Positions 10,014-19,088 of a DNA stretch of 63,245 bases are shown piece by piece. This DNA comes from Acidobacteriota bacterium (lineage in GTDB: Bacteria; Acidobacteriota; Blastocatellia; RBC074). The notes beneath the pieces were generated by a model that saw only the letters and a list, made by a program, of their open reading frames with translations, ran no database searches and was not told the DNA's origin. The stretch is taken from assembly GCA_019639255.1 (NCBI GenBank), contig JAHBSF010000027.1, forward strand, positions 1-63,245, written 5' to 3'. The translations under genes and the position numbers were made by a program. Each line of letters starts with the position of its first letter. Positions within the stretch are counted from its first letter, which is position 1.

Positions 10014-10955
10014 TCAGCTCTCCTGCTTCAGCGCCTCGATCGCAGCCGTCAGGCTCGCCGTATCTTCTACGTTAAGCAACCGCACATCCCGATCTATGGC
10101 CCTGACCAGCCCCGAGAGCACCTTTCCCGGGCCGACTTCGACAAATGTAGTTGCCCCCGAAGAAACGAGCGCGGCAATGGTTTCGGTCCAGCGCACGGGA
10201 GACGAAATCTGCCTTATCAATCCCTCGCGCGCCGCATCGCCTGAAGTCACAAACGCCGCATCCACGTTATTGACCAGAGGCACGGGCAGCGCATTGAAAT
10301 GCGTTCCGGAAAGCGGCGCCGTCATTGCTTCCTGCGCAGGCCGCATCAGCGCGCAATGAAACGGCGCGCTTACCTTGAGCATAACGGCCCGGCGCGCACC
10401 CCGCTGCTTGCAGGCTTCTACTGCGCGCTCGACTGCAACCGTATTTCCCGCTATTACGGTTTGAGTCGGCGTATTGAAATTCGCCGGTGCGCAGACTTCG
10501 CCTCCCGCAGCTTCGATGCACGCATCTGCTACCGCAGAGGCATCGAGCCCCAGAATCGCCGCCATAGCGCCCGCGCCCTCCGGCGCCGCCTCCTGCATCA
10601 GCTCGCCGCGCCGCCGCACCAGCCTCACAGCATCGCCGAGACTCAGCGCGCCTGCGGCCACAAGAGCCGAATATTCGCCCAGGCTGTGCCCCGCAACAAA
10701 ATCCGGATGCACGCCGTGCGATTGCAGCACGCGGTAGGCGGCGATGGATGCGGTCAGAATCGCGGGCTGCGTATTGGCCGTCAGTTGCAGATCTTCCTCC
10801 GGCCCGTCGAAGCACAACCGGCTGATCTCAAATCCGAGCGCTGCGTCCGCCTCGTCAAACGCCTGCCGCGCTACATCGAAATTCCCGGCCAGATCGCGCC
10901 CCATCCCGGCATATTGCGATCCCTGGCCCGGAAAAATAAACGCCGTCTTTCCCAT
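10014..10955 (-). CDS. fabD: Malonyl-CoA:ACP transacylase (FabD)
   Basis: Encodes 313 residues, a full-length FabD. It loads malonate from CoA onto ACP to supply FabF. Visible family features are FIFPGQGSQYAGMG at the N-terminus, the nucleophile serine in GHSLGEYSAL, the arginine in RRGELMQEA, the second catalytic histidine in APFHCALM and EVGPGKVLSGL near the end. In many bacteria fabH lies directly upstream; here the preceding gene is plsX, with only a family A palindrome between them. Confidence 0.96.
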   Translation of the reverse strand: MGKTAFIFPGQGSQYAGMGRDLAGNFDVARQAFDEADAALGFEISRLCFDGPEEDLQLTANTQPAILTASIAAYRVLQSHGVHPDFVAGHSLGEYSALVAAGALSLGDAVRLVRRRGELMQEAAPEGAGAMAAILGLDASAVADACIEAAGGEVCAPANFNTPTQTVIAGNTVAVERAVEACKQRGARRAVMLKVSAPFHCALMRPAQEAMTAPLSGTHFNALPVPLVNNVDAAFVTSGDAAREGLIRQISSPVRWTETIAALVSSGATTFVEVGPGKVLSGLVRAIDRDVRLLNVEDTASLTAAIEALKQES

Positions 10956-10977
10956 CTGGGTTTCCGTCAGTTCAATA

Positions 10978-11075
10978 AGAGAGATAACGGAACAAACGAA
11001 ATAAGACGGAACAAACGGAAATTATTCAACTTTTCTGTAATTTCCGTTTCATTTCGTTTGTTCCGTCATCTCTCT
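10978..11075. repeat. Family A palindrome inside the fatty-acid cluster
   Basis: Complete copy with loop near TTATTCAACTT. It occupies the plsX-fabD gap, where fabH is found in many other genomes. Its place inside an otherwise co-directional essential gene block argues against a fully efficient terminator, unless fabD has its own promoter. Confidence 0.9.
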
Positions 11076-11113
11076 TCTCACTCACGCCTCGTTCCAGGCT
11101 GCTGTGGATCTGT

Positions 11114-12145
11114 TCAGGATTCGAGCGCCGCGACTTCGCCGAGTTCCCTCTCGATCCGCTCGTTGAGTTTGCCGTTATAGAATTCCTTCGCGATGCGTAT
11201 GGCGTTGCGTATTGCCTTCGGTGTAGACCCGCCGTGGCATATGACGCAAAGCTGTTTTGTGCCCAGCAGGGGCGCGCCTCCGAACTCGGAATAATCCAGG
11301 CGCTTCTTGACGCTGCGAAACGCCGTGCGCGACAAAATGGCGCCGACCTGCGTCTGTATGGTCTGTCCGAGTTCGGTCTTGAGAAGCCCCATGATGGCTT
11401 CCACGAGGCCCTCGCTCGTCTTCAGTATGACGTTGCCCGTAAAACCGTCGGCCACGATTACATCCACGTCGCCGGTGAAGATATCGCGCCCCTCGACGTT
11501 GCCTATGAAATTGATCGGCGATGAATCCTTGAGCAGCCGCGCCGTTTCCTTAGTCAGATCCGTCCCTTTTATGTCTTCCTCGCCTATGCTCATTACGCCG
11601 ACGCGCGGGTTGCGCACGCCCAGTATCGTGCGCGAATAAATCGACCCCATGATGGCGAACTGCCGCAGGTTTTCGGGCTTGCACTCGGCGTTCGCCCCCA
11701 CGTCGAGCAGCACCGTTCCGTTGCCCTTGAGCGTCGGAAAGATCCCGGCCAGCGCCGGACGATCCACCGACGGCAAGGCGCCGAGAATGAGTTTCGCCGT
11801 AGCCATCGCCGCGCCCGTATTCCCGGCGCTCACCAGTCCGTGCGCACGGCCGTCGCGCACCAGTCGGGCCGCAACGCGGATCGACGAGTCGCGCTTGCGG
11901 CGCACGGCCTGAGCGACGGACTCCTCCATCGTGATGACTTCGGTTGCGTTGACGATCTCTATGTGGAGCCGCTGCGCGCGGGGATTGGGGCATCCCTGCC
12001 GCGCCAGTTCCTCGCGAATCAGTTCCTCGCGGCCGACCAGCAGTATGCGCGCGCGCAGGTCGTGCGCCGCAGCAATCGCTCCCGCAACCTCGATCGCCGG
12101 GGCGTGGTCGCCCCCCATGGCATCTACGGCAATGGTCGTGAGCAT
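11114..12145 (-). CDS. plsX: Phosphate acyltransferase (PlsX)
   Basis: Encodes 343 residues. PlsX converts acyl-ACP to acyl phosphate for PlsY-dependent phosphatidate synthesis at the membrane. The N-terminus TIAVDAMGGDHAP is the family signature; SAGNTGA, DVGANAECKPENL and VADGFTGNV follow in the expected order. It sits between rpmF and fabD, the classic yceD-rpmF-plsX-fab arrangement. Confidence 0.96.
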   Translation of the reverse strand: MLTTIAVDAMGGDHAPAIEVAGAIAAAHDLRARILLVGREELIREELARQGCPNPRAQRLHIEIVNATEVITMEESVAQAVRRKRDSSIRVAARLVRDGRAHGLVSAGNTGAAMATAKLILGALPSVDRPALAGIFPTLKGNGTVLLDVGANAECKPENLRQFAIMGSIYSRTILGVRNPRVGVMSIGEEDIKGTDLTKETARLLKDSSPINFIGNVEGRDIFTGDVDVIVADGFTGNVILKTSEGLVEAIMGLLKTELGQTIQTQVGAILSRTAFRSVKKRLDYSEFGGAPLLGTKQLCVICHGGSTPKAIRNAIRIAKEFYNGKLNERIERELGEVAALES

Positions 12146-12230
12146 ACTCAGGGCGCGTCCCCGATCAATTAGAGTTCAACGACAGACAACAACAGGACAA
12201 AACGGACAAGAAACGGTCAAGATACAGTCA

Positions 12231-12268
12231 ACCGGGCCGCGACATCAAACCAACGCCTCCGGCCCGGT
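12231..12268. promoter_or_regulatory. GC-rich hairpin between rpmF and plsX
   Basis: A perfect 9-bp stem, ACCGGGCCG with CGGCCCGGT, and a 20-nt loop lie 17 nt past the rpmF stop codon. There is no U tract on the transcribed strand. It could set the ratio of L32 to PlsX by partial termination or by protecting the rpmF 3' end. Confidence 0.45.
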
Positions 12269-12285
12269 GCGGGACTGCATTCGCG

Positions 12286-12465
12286 TTATTCCTTGACTTC
12301 GATGACCTGGCGATCGCCGTAATACCCGCAACGCGGGCATACGCGGTGCGACAACCTCGGCTGCTGGCAGTTCGGACACGGACTCGTCGTAACGGGTTGC
12401 AGCGCATCGTGTGCGCGACGCTTGCGCGTCCGCGATTTGGAATGGCGTCGTTTCGGATTAGGCAT
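12286..12465 (-). CDS. rpmF: Ribosomal protein L32
   Basis: Encodes 59 residues, from the ATG at 12465 with GGAG upstream; the longer frame is not conserved sequence. The basic N-terminus MPNPKRRHSKSR is the L32 signature. A zinc ribbon is intact with CPNC and CPRC pairs. It is part of the 50S subunit. Cotranscription with yceD and fatty-acid genes is the widespread arrangement that links ribosome and membrane synthesis. Confidence 0.97.
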   Translation of the reverse strand: MPNPKRRHSKSRTRKRRAHDALQPVTTSPCPNCQQPRLSHRVCPRCGYYGDRQVIEVKE

Positions 12466-12625
12466 TTCAATACTCCAACACTGATTATTTCGTTCGGGGG
12501 CAACCGGCATTCCCGCCGCTATGTTTCCTGCCGCCCTTCAAATTCTTTATTGCTTACGTATTCTTTATGACTTACGCGTCTGTCACTCTTATCTGTCACT
12601 CTTATCCGTCAATTCTTCGCGTCCA

Positions 12626-13207
12626 TCACTTCTCTTCTTCGCGCGGCGCATCCACGTTCGTTTCGGCATCGTTTGTTTCCGCATCCCGCTCATCGGCGCG
12701 CAGATCCGCAAGCGCCTGCCAGCGCGGATCCATCGGCTTGGCGCACCGGCAGGTCTCGCTGTTGAGATCAGCGCCGCACTGATCGCACAGGCCGCGACAA
12801 TCGCTCCTGCACAACACGCGCGTCGGGAGCGCAAGCGCAAGCTGCTCCAGGACCATCTCGTCGAGGTCGATTGAATCGCCCTCGTAGAAGGAAAACCCCA
12901 GATCGCGCTCCTGCAACTCGGTCTCCGATCCGGCCTCGACATCGGCCGGGACCGGCGCATAAAAAAGATCGAACGGCGCATCAACATCAAACGATACCTC
13001 GGTCAGACAACGATCGCACGGCGCAAGCAGTCGCGCCCTGAGCTGCCCGCGCAGCCGGATATCCATTCCGGTCCGGTCCACGCGGCCGGAAACTTCAGGA
13101 GCAGCCGCGAGCCTGAATTCATGCGCGCCGAGATCAAGCTCCCCGGTTTCGTATCGATGCTCAAAGCGGCGCCCGTCCGCCGGCAGCCGCACCAGTGAGA
13201 TGATCAT
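12626..13207 (-). CDS. DUF177 protein (YceD-like), large-subunit rRNA accumulation factor
   Basis: Encodes 193 residues. YceD-family proteins are needed for normal 23S rRNA accumulation in E. coli and plants. The family's cysteine pattern is present: CDRC near residue 65, then [13 protein letters not shown] near residue 135. The C-terminal 30 residues are acidic and low complexity. It is the first gene of the yceD-rpmF-plsX-fab cluster; GGGGGA lies six bases before its ATG and a strong promoter lies 30-60 bases upstream. Confidence 0.9.
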   Translation of the reverse strand: MIISLVRLPADGRRFEHRYETGELDLGAHEFRLAAAPEVSGRVDRTGMDIRLRGQLRARLLAPCDRCLTEVSFDVDAPFDLFYAPVPADVEAGSETELQERDLGFSFYEGDSIDLDEMVLEQLALALPTRVLCRSDCRGLCDQCGADLNSETCRCAKPMDPRWQALADLRADERDAETNDAETNVDAPREEEK

Positions 13208-13236
13208 CGCTCCCCCGGTTCTGGCAAAAGTTGATA

Positions 13237-13264
13237 ATTATAGTTTGGCCGGGCGGTTTGTCAA
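13237..13264 (-). promoter_or_regulatory. Sigma-70 promoter of the yceD-rpmF-plsX-fab cluster
   Basis: On the minus strand: a perfect TTGACA at 13264-13259, a 16-nt spacer and a perfect TATAAT at 13242-13237. It is the best consensus promoter in the window and faces yceD. Confidence 0.85.
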
Positions 13265-13284
13265 CCAGGCGACGCGCGCGCATC

Positions 13285-13314
13285 TTGTACTCTTCGCCGG
13301 CCCGGGTTTAGAAT
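13285..13314 (+). promoter_or_regulatory. Probable promoter of the microcompartment genes
   Basis: TTGTAC, an 18-nt spacer and TAGAAT, about 57 nt before the shell-protein ATG. Weaker than the divergent promoter on the other strand, with which it shares the 163-nt intergenic region. Confidence 0.5.
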
Positions 13315-13370
13315 GTCGCTTCGGTTCGGGCGCTACAAATTACGAAATCGATTCGCGGAGGAGATACCCC

Positions 13371-13721
13371 ATGAGCATGGAAGCTCTCGGCATGGTCGAG
13401 ACCAAGGGATTCGTCGGCGCAGTGGAAGCAGCCGACGCAATGGTCAAGGCCGCCAACGTTCAACTCGTCGGCAAGGAATACATCGGCGCCGGCTACGTCA
13501 CCGTATTCGTCCGCGGCGATGTCGGCGCGGTCAAGGCCGCAACCGATGCGGGCGCCGCAGCCGCCCGGCGCGTCGGAGAACTCGTTTCGGTCCACGTCAT
13601 CCCTCGCCCGCACAACGAGGTCGAGCGCGTCATCCCCGGCAACGGCTACCGCCCGGGCAGCCGCCTCGAAGGCAACGAACCTCGCGCGCTCGGCGAGGGC
13701 GAAAACACAAAGAAGAAATGA
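13371..13721 (+). CDS. Bacterial microcompartment hexameric shell protein (BMC-H)
   Basis: Encodes 116 residues starting at an ATG with GGAGGA ten bases upstream. The single BMC domain (about residues 3-92) reads [20 protein letters not shown] and [16 protein letters not shown], very close to EutM/PduA/CcmK. The loop that lines the central pore reads IGAG (residues 38-41), where GSG or IGSG is more common. The 25-residue C-terminal tail is charged and extends beyond the usual BMC-H length of about 90-95. It is followed by an acylating aldehyde dehydrogenase, the signature enzyme of metabolosomes. No BMC-T or pentameric vertex protein is visible anywhere in the window. Confidence 0.94.
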   Translation: MSMEALGMVETKGFVGAVEAADAMVKAANVQLVGKEYIGAGYVTVFVRGDVGAVKAATDAGAAAARRVGELVSVHVIPRPHNEVERVIPGNGYRPGSRLEGNEPRALGEGENTKKK

Positions 13722-13815
13722 AAGATAACGGAACATACGAAATAAAACGAAAATTACGGAATAGTTGAGTATTTCCGTAGTTTCCGTCTTATTTCGTTTG
13801 TTCCGTTATCTCTCT
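13722..13815. repeat. Family A palindrome in the microcompartment operon
   Basis: Complete copy that starts at the base after the TGA of the shell gene (AAGATAACGG) and ends 18 nt before the dehydrogenase ATG. It occupies nearly the whole spacer, and there is little room for a standard ribosome site. Confidence 0.9.
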
Positions 13816-13833
13816 TCCTCCCCCGGCATCCGC

Positions 13834-15513
13834 ATGGCAGATCAGGATCTACAATCGGTTCAGGCCGCGCGCGATCTAGTCGAGTCCGCACATCGCGCAC
13901 AACAAACCGTCGCAACCTTCGATCAGGCGCGCATCGACGCCATATGCGCAGCTATGGCCGCAGCCGCCGAACGCGAATCCCTCCGCCTCGGCACGCTCGC
14001 TCACGAAGAAACCGGCTACGGCAACCCGGCGGACAAAAACGTCAAGAACCTGTTTGCCGCCGTGGATGTCCACAACTATTTCAAGAGCCTGCGCACCGTG
14101 GGCGTCGTGCGCGAAACCGATTCCATAGTCGAAATCGCCGCACCCCGCGGCGTCGTCGCCGCCATCATTCCATCGACCAACCCGACATCCACCGCGATCT
14201 TCAAAATCCTGATTTCGATAAAATCGCGCAACGCCGTCGTATTGAGCCCGCATCCGTCGGCTGCGCGCTGCGTAATAGAAACTGCCCGCGTCTGCCGCGA
14301 AGCGGCTGTAAAAGCGGGGCTTCCCGCCGAAGCCATAGGCTGCATAGAACTCACTACAATCGAGGGCGCAGAAGCCCTCATGAAACACAAAAAAACCGCG
14401 GTAATCCTGGCTACGGGCGGACTCGGTCTCGTGCGCGCCGCGTATTCATCCGGGAAACCTGCCTTCGGCGTGGGCCCGGGCAACGTCCCGGCCTTTATCG
14501 AACGCTCGGCCGACGCGCCGAAAGCCGTGCGCGACATCCTGGCCGGAACGTGCTTCGATTACGGCACGATATGCGCTTCGGAACAGGCCGTGGTCGTAGA
14601 CGCCGCGATCGACAAGGAAGTGCGTGCGCAGTTCACGGCGCAGGGCGCTTATTTTCTTTCTCCCGCCGAGGCCGATTCTCTTGCAAAACTCGTCGTCACG
14701 CCGCAGCGCAGCCTCAATCCTAAAATCGTCGGCAAACCCGCAACCACCATCGCGCAATGGGCGGGCATAAGCGTCCCGCCCGATACACGGTGTCTGATAG
14801 CCGAGGTCGCAGGAGTCGGCCGCGATCATCCGCTATCGATTGAAAAACTCTCGCCCATACTCGCCTACTACACCGTCAACGGCCTCGAACAGGGCGCCCA
14901 ACTCTGCGACGCCATACTGCATTACGGCGGAATGGGGCATACCGCGTCGATTCACTCGCGCGACCGCGCGGCGATCCTGCATTACGGGATGCTGATGCCG
15001 GCTGCGCGCGTAGTCGTAAATACGCCTTCGACGCACGGAGCAATAGGATTTTCAACCGCGCTCGCGCCCTCGATGACATTGGGGTGCGGCTCCTGGGGCG
15101 GCAACGTCACATCCGACAACATATCCCCTATTCACCTTATGGACATCAAACGCGTGGCGTTTGAAACGCGCCCCGTTACTACCTCCACCCAGGCGACCTC
15201 GCACCCCGCAGCGGCGGCAACGATTCCACCTCCCGCTTCAGCGCCCGTAATCGATCGCGCCGCGATCGCATCGCTCGTCGATCGATTCCTGTCTGCACGC
15301 AAACCTCCTGTAGTCGAAGCGCCGCCGTCGCCTGCACCGCCCGCTCCCGCACCGGCTGCAAAAAACGGGCACAAGGCCGTAGACTTTGTTTGCGAGGACG
15401 ATGTAAGGCGAGCAATCAAGGCGGGCGAAAAAATCTACATCAACGCAAAAACCATCATCACTCCGGCTGCACGCGAACTCGGCGATGCGCGCGAAATCTT
15501 CGCCAAAGCCTGA
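13834..15513 (+). CDS. Acylating aldehyde dehydrogenase with encapsulation helix (metabolosome core enzyme)
   Basis: Encodes 559 residues. Residues 1-440 match CoA-acylating aldehyde dehydrogenases of the EutE/PduP/AdhE-N type, which turn an aldehyde plus CoA and NAD into acyl-CoA. The catalytic cysteine is C247 in GTICASEQ, and PGNVPAFIE and GHTASIHS are family motifs. Residues about 445-515 are proline/alanine-rich linkers flanking an amphipathic segment, [13 protein letters not shown] (about 474-486), that has the pattern of a microcompartment encapsulation peptide. The final 45 residues ([12 protein letters not shown], then [12 protein letters not shown]) form a short conserved module that I recall near the N-terminus of EutQ-like proteins; this recollection is unverified. 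No good ribosome site precedes the ATG. It is cotranscribed with the shell protein. Confidence 0.92.
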   Translation: MADQDLQSVQAARDLVESAHRAQQTVATFDQARIDAICAAMAAAAERESLRLGTLAHEETGYGNPADKNVKNLFAAVDVHNYFKSLRTVGVVRETDSIVEIAAPRGVVAAIIPSTNPTSTAIFKILISIKSRNAVVLSPHPSAARCVIETARVCREAAVKAGLPAEAIGCIELTTIEGAEALMKHKKTAVILATGGLGLVRAAYSSGKPAFGVGPGNVPAFIERSADAPKAVRDILAGTCFDYGTICASEQAVVVDAAIDKEVRAQFTAQGAYFLSPAEADSLAKLVVTPQRSLNPKIVGKPATTIAQWAGISVPPDTRCLIAEVAGVGRDHPLSIEKLSPILAYYTVNGLEQGAQLCDAILHYGGMGHTASIHSRDRAAILHYGMLMPAARVVVNTPSTHGAIGFSTALAPSMTLGCGSWGGNVTSDNISPIHLMDIKRVAFETRPVTTSTQATSHPAAAATIPPPASAPVIDRAAIASLVDRFLSARKPPVVEAPPSPAPPAPAPAAKNGHKAVDFVCEDDVRRAIKAGEKIYINAKTIITPAARELGDAREIFAKA

Positions 15514-15610
15514 AGAGAGATAACGGAACAAGCGAAATAAGACGGAAACTACGAAAATATCCAACCATTCCGTAATTTTCGTTTCATTTCGTTTGTTCCG
15601 TCATCTCTCT
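15514..15610. repeat. Family A palindrome flush with two stop codons
   Basis: Complete copy. It starts at the base after the dehydrogenase TGA and ends at the base before the stop of the convergent esterase gene, so it exactly equals the intergenic region. Confidence 0.93.
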
Positions 15611-16621
15611 TCAGTGTTTCGGGAAAAGCAGCGGCAGCGCCTGCTCCGCAGTAAACATACACCGTGCATTGTGGCCGCAAAGCGGTACGGGCGTCACCCT
15701 ATGCCGCGCGTCGAATTTCTGATTTACATATTTTGCATACGACTCGCCGCGCTCGTAGCGGTTCACTCCCTGCGCCATCGCCGAACACGATGAATCGAAA
15801 CCCGCAAGCGGCAGCGTATCGAGCCCGCCGAGCAGGTATGTCACCGGCCTCGCAGCAAGGTTTTTTCTCAACTCCTCGTCCGTCATCTTCGCCGTATAAC
15901 CCTGGCGATTCTGCAAACCATACGGCCAGCGGTCGTAGCCGGCGCAGTTGCCCTGGTCCGCAAACGGCTTCCATTCATCCGCGCCCGCTACAGGACGCGT
16001 CGAATCGAGATATGCATAACTCGACGGGTTCGAAACGATATACGTCACCGGCACTCCGAGTTTGTCGTGCACCCGACTCGCCATTACATAACGCGTGACG
16101 TATTGCCCTCCGGCCGAATGCCCGCACAATACAATCGCTTTCAGGTTCGGAAAAATTTCCCTGCGCGCCAGCTTTCCCAGTATCGCGTCCGCAAGATCAT
16201 ACGATGTCAGTTCGCCGTCATTGGTCGCCGCGCCGCCCGAACGCCAACTGCTGCAATTCCAGTTCACCTCTCCGGGCGCAAGCTCGTCCCTGCACCCGCT
16301 GCCGTTGTTGGATGCTATGCGCGGGGCGATGACGATTGCATCTTCGAGCGCGCCTGCGAGAAACGCCGAGGCAAGCGCCGAGCGGAAATAGTTGTCCGCA
16401 TCGCGCCCCGCGCCGTGGATCATCACAAGCGCGCGCGTGATTCGCTCGTTTTTCGCTTCAAGCGGATGATTCCGGTAAATCAATGTACGCGACGAGCCCG
16501 CGCCGGGTGTTATCCATTCCGTACAGTCGGGCGTAGCCGTAGTGCAGGGCTCGGCCTCGACCGCAGCCGCCCCCGCTATACAAAAAACAACGACAAACGC
16601 GCATTTCATCAATTGAGCCAT
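15611..16621 (-). CDS. Secreted alpha/beta hydrolase (PHB depolymerase/feruloyl-esterase-like)
   Basis: Encodes 336 residues from the ATG at 16621 (upstream GGGGAAAG); a longer reading begins in tandem repeats and is unlikely. A signal peptide spans about residues 1-24 (AFVVVFCIAGAAAVEAEP). The fold is alpha/beta hydrolase: oxyanion region VMIHGAGRDADNY, nucleophile in CGHSAGGQYV and a C-terminal histidine in PLCGHNARCMF. Eight or more cysteines suggest disulfide bonds and extracellular function. It resembles esterases that act on plant or polymer esters, but the substrate cannot be stated. Confidence 0.78.
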   Translation of the reverse strand: MAQLMKCAFVVVFCIAGAAAVEAEPCTTATPDCTEWITPGAGSSRTLIYRNHPLEAKNERITRALVMIHGAGRDADNYFRSALASAFLAGALEDAIVIAPRIASNNGSGCRDELAPGEVNWNCSSWRSGGAATNDGELTSYDLADAILGKLARREIFPNLKAIVLCGHSAGGQYVTRYVMASRVHDKLGVPVTYIVSNPSSYAYLDSTRPVAGADEWKPFADQGNCAGYDRWPYGLQNRQGYTAKMTDEELRKNLAARPVTYLLGGLDTLPLAGFDSSCSAMAQGVNRYERGESYAKYVNQKFDARHRVTPVPLCGHNARCMFTAEQALPLLFPKH

Positions 16622-16663
16622 TCTTTCCCCAATCATTCTTTCGCCAATCATTCTTTTGCTTTC
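16619..16663. repeat. Three 15-bp direct repeats at the esterase start
   Basis: Units CATTCTTTCCCCAAT, CATTCTTTCGCCAAT and CATTCTTTTGCTTTC in tandem. The first unit overlaps the esterase start codon, and each unit carries a possible in-frame ATG on the minus strand (a repeated MIGER reading). The array may contain alternative starts or be slippage in the leader. Confidence 0.75.
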
Positions 16664-16710
16664 GTATGTTCCGTTCATTTGTTCCGTTCATTTCAGTTTG
16701 TTCCGTCATC
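16660..16710. repeat. Family A half element (single arm)
   Basis: Only the pyrimidine-rich arm is present, as three stacked GTTCCGT-type blocks ending TTCCGTCATC. The bases TCA within it are the TGA stop codon of the enolase-superfamily gene on the minus strand. Confidence 0.75.
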
Positions 16711-18136
16711 CCGACTGAGCGGCGCTCAATCCCGGTCCGCGCAGTTGCTGCGTCCGCATCGATCCGTCCCGCACGATAAAAATTCCGGGATGCGTTTTCT
16801 CCCACGGCCGGTTCGCTCCCGGCATATACTGCCGCGCATTGGCTTCAACGCCCGCAACGCCCGGAACGTGCGCGGCGATTCCCACCGAATGTATCAACGA
16901 GGCGCCGGGGCAGGTCAGGTCCTGCACCGTCAGAAACATCTTGTATTTCTGCGCCGCCGCCGCCATCAGCACCGCGTGGCTCTGGCCCTTGCACGCCTTG
17001 AGCGCCACTCCCGTATATCCCATCTCGCGCGCAAGCAGCAGGCTGTCCAGATCCGTAAGCGATTCGTCGATCACTACGGGCCGCAACCGCGCCGCCGCGT
17101 GCATGACGTTGCCGCGATCCGCCTTCAGATCGCGCGCCGTCGGCTGTTCCAGATACAGAATCCGCTCGAATCCGCGCGGCGCAAGCTCCTTCACACGCCG
17201 CAAAAACTCCATCACGTAATCTACATTCGGACACCGCTCATTGAAATCCGCGCAGTACTTCCAGTCCTGCCCGGGCTTTGTCTCCGAAGCGACGCGATCT
17301 ATTGCGACGACGCGCTCGATGTCCCATTTCAGATCCTCGCCCTGCAACTTGATCTTGATGTGCGTCAGCCCGTTGTACCTGATCCATTCGGCGAGCGTCT
17401 CCGGCAATCCGTCGTTCAATCTCTCACTCATTTCCGACGCCAATACCGCATCCGCGCCGCCCACCGAGTGAAACATCGCAACCCTTCGCTTCGGTCTGCG
17501 CAGCAGATACCTGTCCGGATACTCGCCCCTGAAATCGCCGTTCAAATAATGAGACAGATCGCGGCCGGCGAAATCGCGGCCGTATGTACCGTAGCAATTT
17601 CTTCCGTGAACCTTTCCGAAAGCGTCGTGAATCGCGGCATCGAAGGCGCTCGCCGTCACCTGCGTGCACAGCTTCGGCACTGATGCGACGAGTTTCAGTT
17701 CGCGCGACGCCTCCGCAGCCGCCTTGAGATATTCGGGTTCGAGCGCGTGATTGATCTCCAGAGGATGCCCGTATTCGCCATAAGCGCCGGTGATTGCAGA
17801 TATACGCTCGGCGAGCATTTTCATCGCTCCGAGCGTAGTGTCATAAGACATCTCGCGCGATGGAAACGACCAGACGTTTCCGAGCGGCATCGAGCCGAAA
17901 CCGTCGGCCGTGCGCCCGTCGCGCGTGCGCACCCTGCACGCAACGTTGAGTATCGTCGCGCGGTCCACGGGCACGCCGCCGAACTTGTACGGGGCGCGGT
18001 AATGGAACTCTTCTAACCGCGTAGACAGACGCTCTATGCGAATGTCCGTTGCGCGCTCGGAAGCGGTGCGAATCATAAACATCGGCGCCGCCGCGCCGGC
18101 TAGTTTCAGAAAATCGCGTCTCCTGCAAACCGGCAT
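16706..18136 (-). CDS. Tat-exported enolase-superfamily enzyme (mandelate racemase/muconate cycloisomerase group)
   Basis: Encodes 476 residues. The start at 18136 is chosen because TGAGGA, which contains the stop codon of the upstream gene, lies just ahead of it. The N-terminus [13 protein letters not shown] is a twin-arginine signal. The catalytic parts of the C-terminal barrel are visible: KxK in THIKIKLQG, then metal ligands in CADFNE, LEQP and VIDESLTD, and a lysine in LKACKGQ. Such enzymes abstract a proton next to a carboxylate and dehydrate, racemise or cycloisomerise acid sugars. It is translationally coupled to the isomerase gene before it, which suggests consecutive steps of one periplasmic sugar pathway. 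Confidence 0.85.
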   Translation of the reverse strand: MPVCRRRDFLKLAGAAAPMFMIRTASERATDIRIERLSTRLEEFHYRAPYKFGGVPVDRATILNVACRVRTRDGRTADGFGSMPLGNVWSFPSREMSYDTTLGAMKMLAERISAITGAYGEYGHPLEINHALEPEYLKAAAEASRELKLVASVPKLCTQVTASAFDAAIHDAFGKVHGRNCYGTYGRDFAGRDLSHYLNGDFRGEYPDRYLLRRPKRRVAMFHSVGGADAVLASEMSERLNDGLPETLAEWIRYNGLTHIKIKLQGEDLKWDIERVVAIDRVASETKPGQDWKYCADFNERCPNVDYVMEFLRRVKELAPRGFERILYLEQPTARDLKADRGNVMHAAARLRPVVIDESLTDLDSLLLAREMGYTGVALKACKGQSHAVLMAAAAQKYKMFLTVQDLTCPGASLIHSVGIAAHVPGVAGVEANARQYMPGANRPWEKTHPGIFIVRDGSMRTQQLRGPGLSAAQSG

Positions 18137-18143
18137 TGATTCC

Positions 18144-19052
18144 TCACGCTCCATAGACGGACTGCAACTGATTTTTCAGGAATTTCAGATCGCGGCCGAT
18201 CGCCTCGATCATCCTGGATTCCTTCTCCGCCGCCGTAGTTCCGCCGACATCGTATTCGACGTGCAGGGAAACCGGCCCCTCGAAACCGCCCTCGCGCAGC
18301 AGCTTGAAATACATTCCCCAGTCAACCATCCCCTCGCCCAGAGGACAATCGCGCACGCGCCAGCCCGAAGCCGATTTCTCCCAGTAAAAATCCTTGATTG
18401 CGATCATCTTCAATCTGGGCGCAACCAGATTCAATGCAATCTTCCAGCCCGCGGAACCGCCCTCGACCACCGCATGCCGCACGTCGAAATAATACCCGAT
18501 CGCGCGTGCATCGAGCGGTTCAATCACCCGCGCGATGTCCCATACCGGCGCGCCCATATAATCCGCGTGATTGTGGTATCCGATCTCCACGCCGCATTCG
18601 CGCGCAAGAACTGCAAGCGATCTCAACCGCCTGCCGGCCGCTTCGAGTTCATTTCTCACATCCCTGAACGCATACCGGTAATAACCGGGTTTGACGTACC
18701 TGACGCCGAGTCGTCCGGCGGCGGCAAGGATCGGGCGCGCTGCGGGTTCGTCCGCATCGAGAAGCGCAGTAGTAATCATCGGCGCTTTTATGCCGCGCTC
18801 GCCGAGAACACTTATGGCGCGCGGCAACTCTTCAGCCGCACGATCGGGCGCAACGTGCCCCCCCGGCCGCACCGTCAGATCTACGCCGTCGAATCCAAGC
18901 AGCCTTACCGCATCCCCGAGTTGCGCCCAATCAAGGCCCGGCAAGTGTTTGGAGAACAGACATAGTGGGCCGCGAAATCCGCCGGCGCTCCGCCCGGCAA
19001 TCGTCGCAAGACCCGTTGCGGCAAGCCCTCGGGCAAATTCTCTTCTGTTCAT
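18144..19052 (-). CDS. Tat-exported TIM-barrel sugar isomerase/epimerase family protein
   Basis: Encodes 302 residues from [14 protein letters not shown], a twin-arginine signal; earlier methionines lie in a family A repeat and are not real starts. The xylose-isomerase-like barrel shows [38 protein letters not shown] and HVEYD, providing the expected histidine and acidic metal ligands. The stop codon overlaps the ribosome site of the enolase-family gene, seven bases before its ATG. It is related to, but clearly distinct from, the isomerase at 2427-3344. Confidence 0.85.
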   Translation of the reverse strand: MNRREFARGLAATGLATIAGRSAGGFRGPLCLFSKHLPGLDWAQLGDAVRLLGFDGVDLTVRPGGHVAPDRAAEELPRAISVLGERGIKAPMITTALLDADEPAARPILAAAGRLGVRYVKPGYYRYAFRDVRNELEAAGRRLRSLAVLARECGVEIGYHNHADYMGAPVWDIARVIEPLDARAIGYYFDVRHAVVEGGSAGWKIALNLVAPRLKMIAIKDFYWEKSASGWRVRDCPLGEGMVDWGMYFKLLREGGFEGPVSLHVEYDVGGTTAAEKESRMIEAIGRDLKFLKNQLQSVYGA

Positions 19053-19088
19053 GGTTTGCGCAGTATACGCCAGGACGGGAAAGCATGA

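Noticed and set aside
13765-13833. N-terminal extension of the dehydrogenase (and similar MFRYLSS-type starts elsewhere)
   Set aside because: These residues are the translated right arm of family A and recur in front of unrelated frames; they are an annotation trap.
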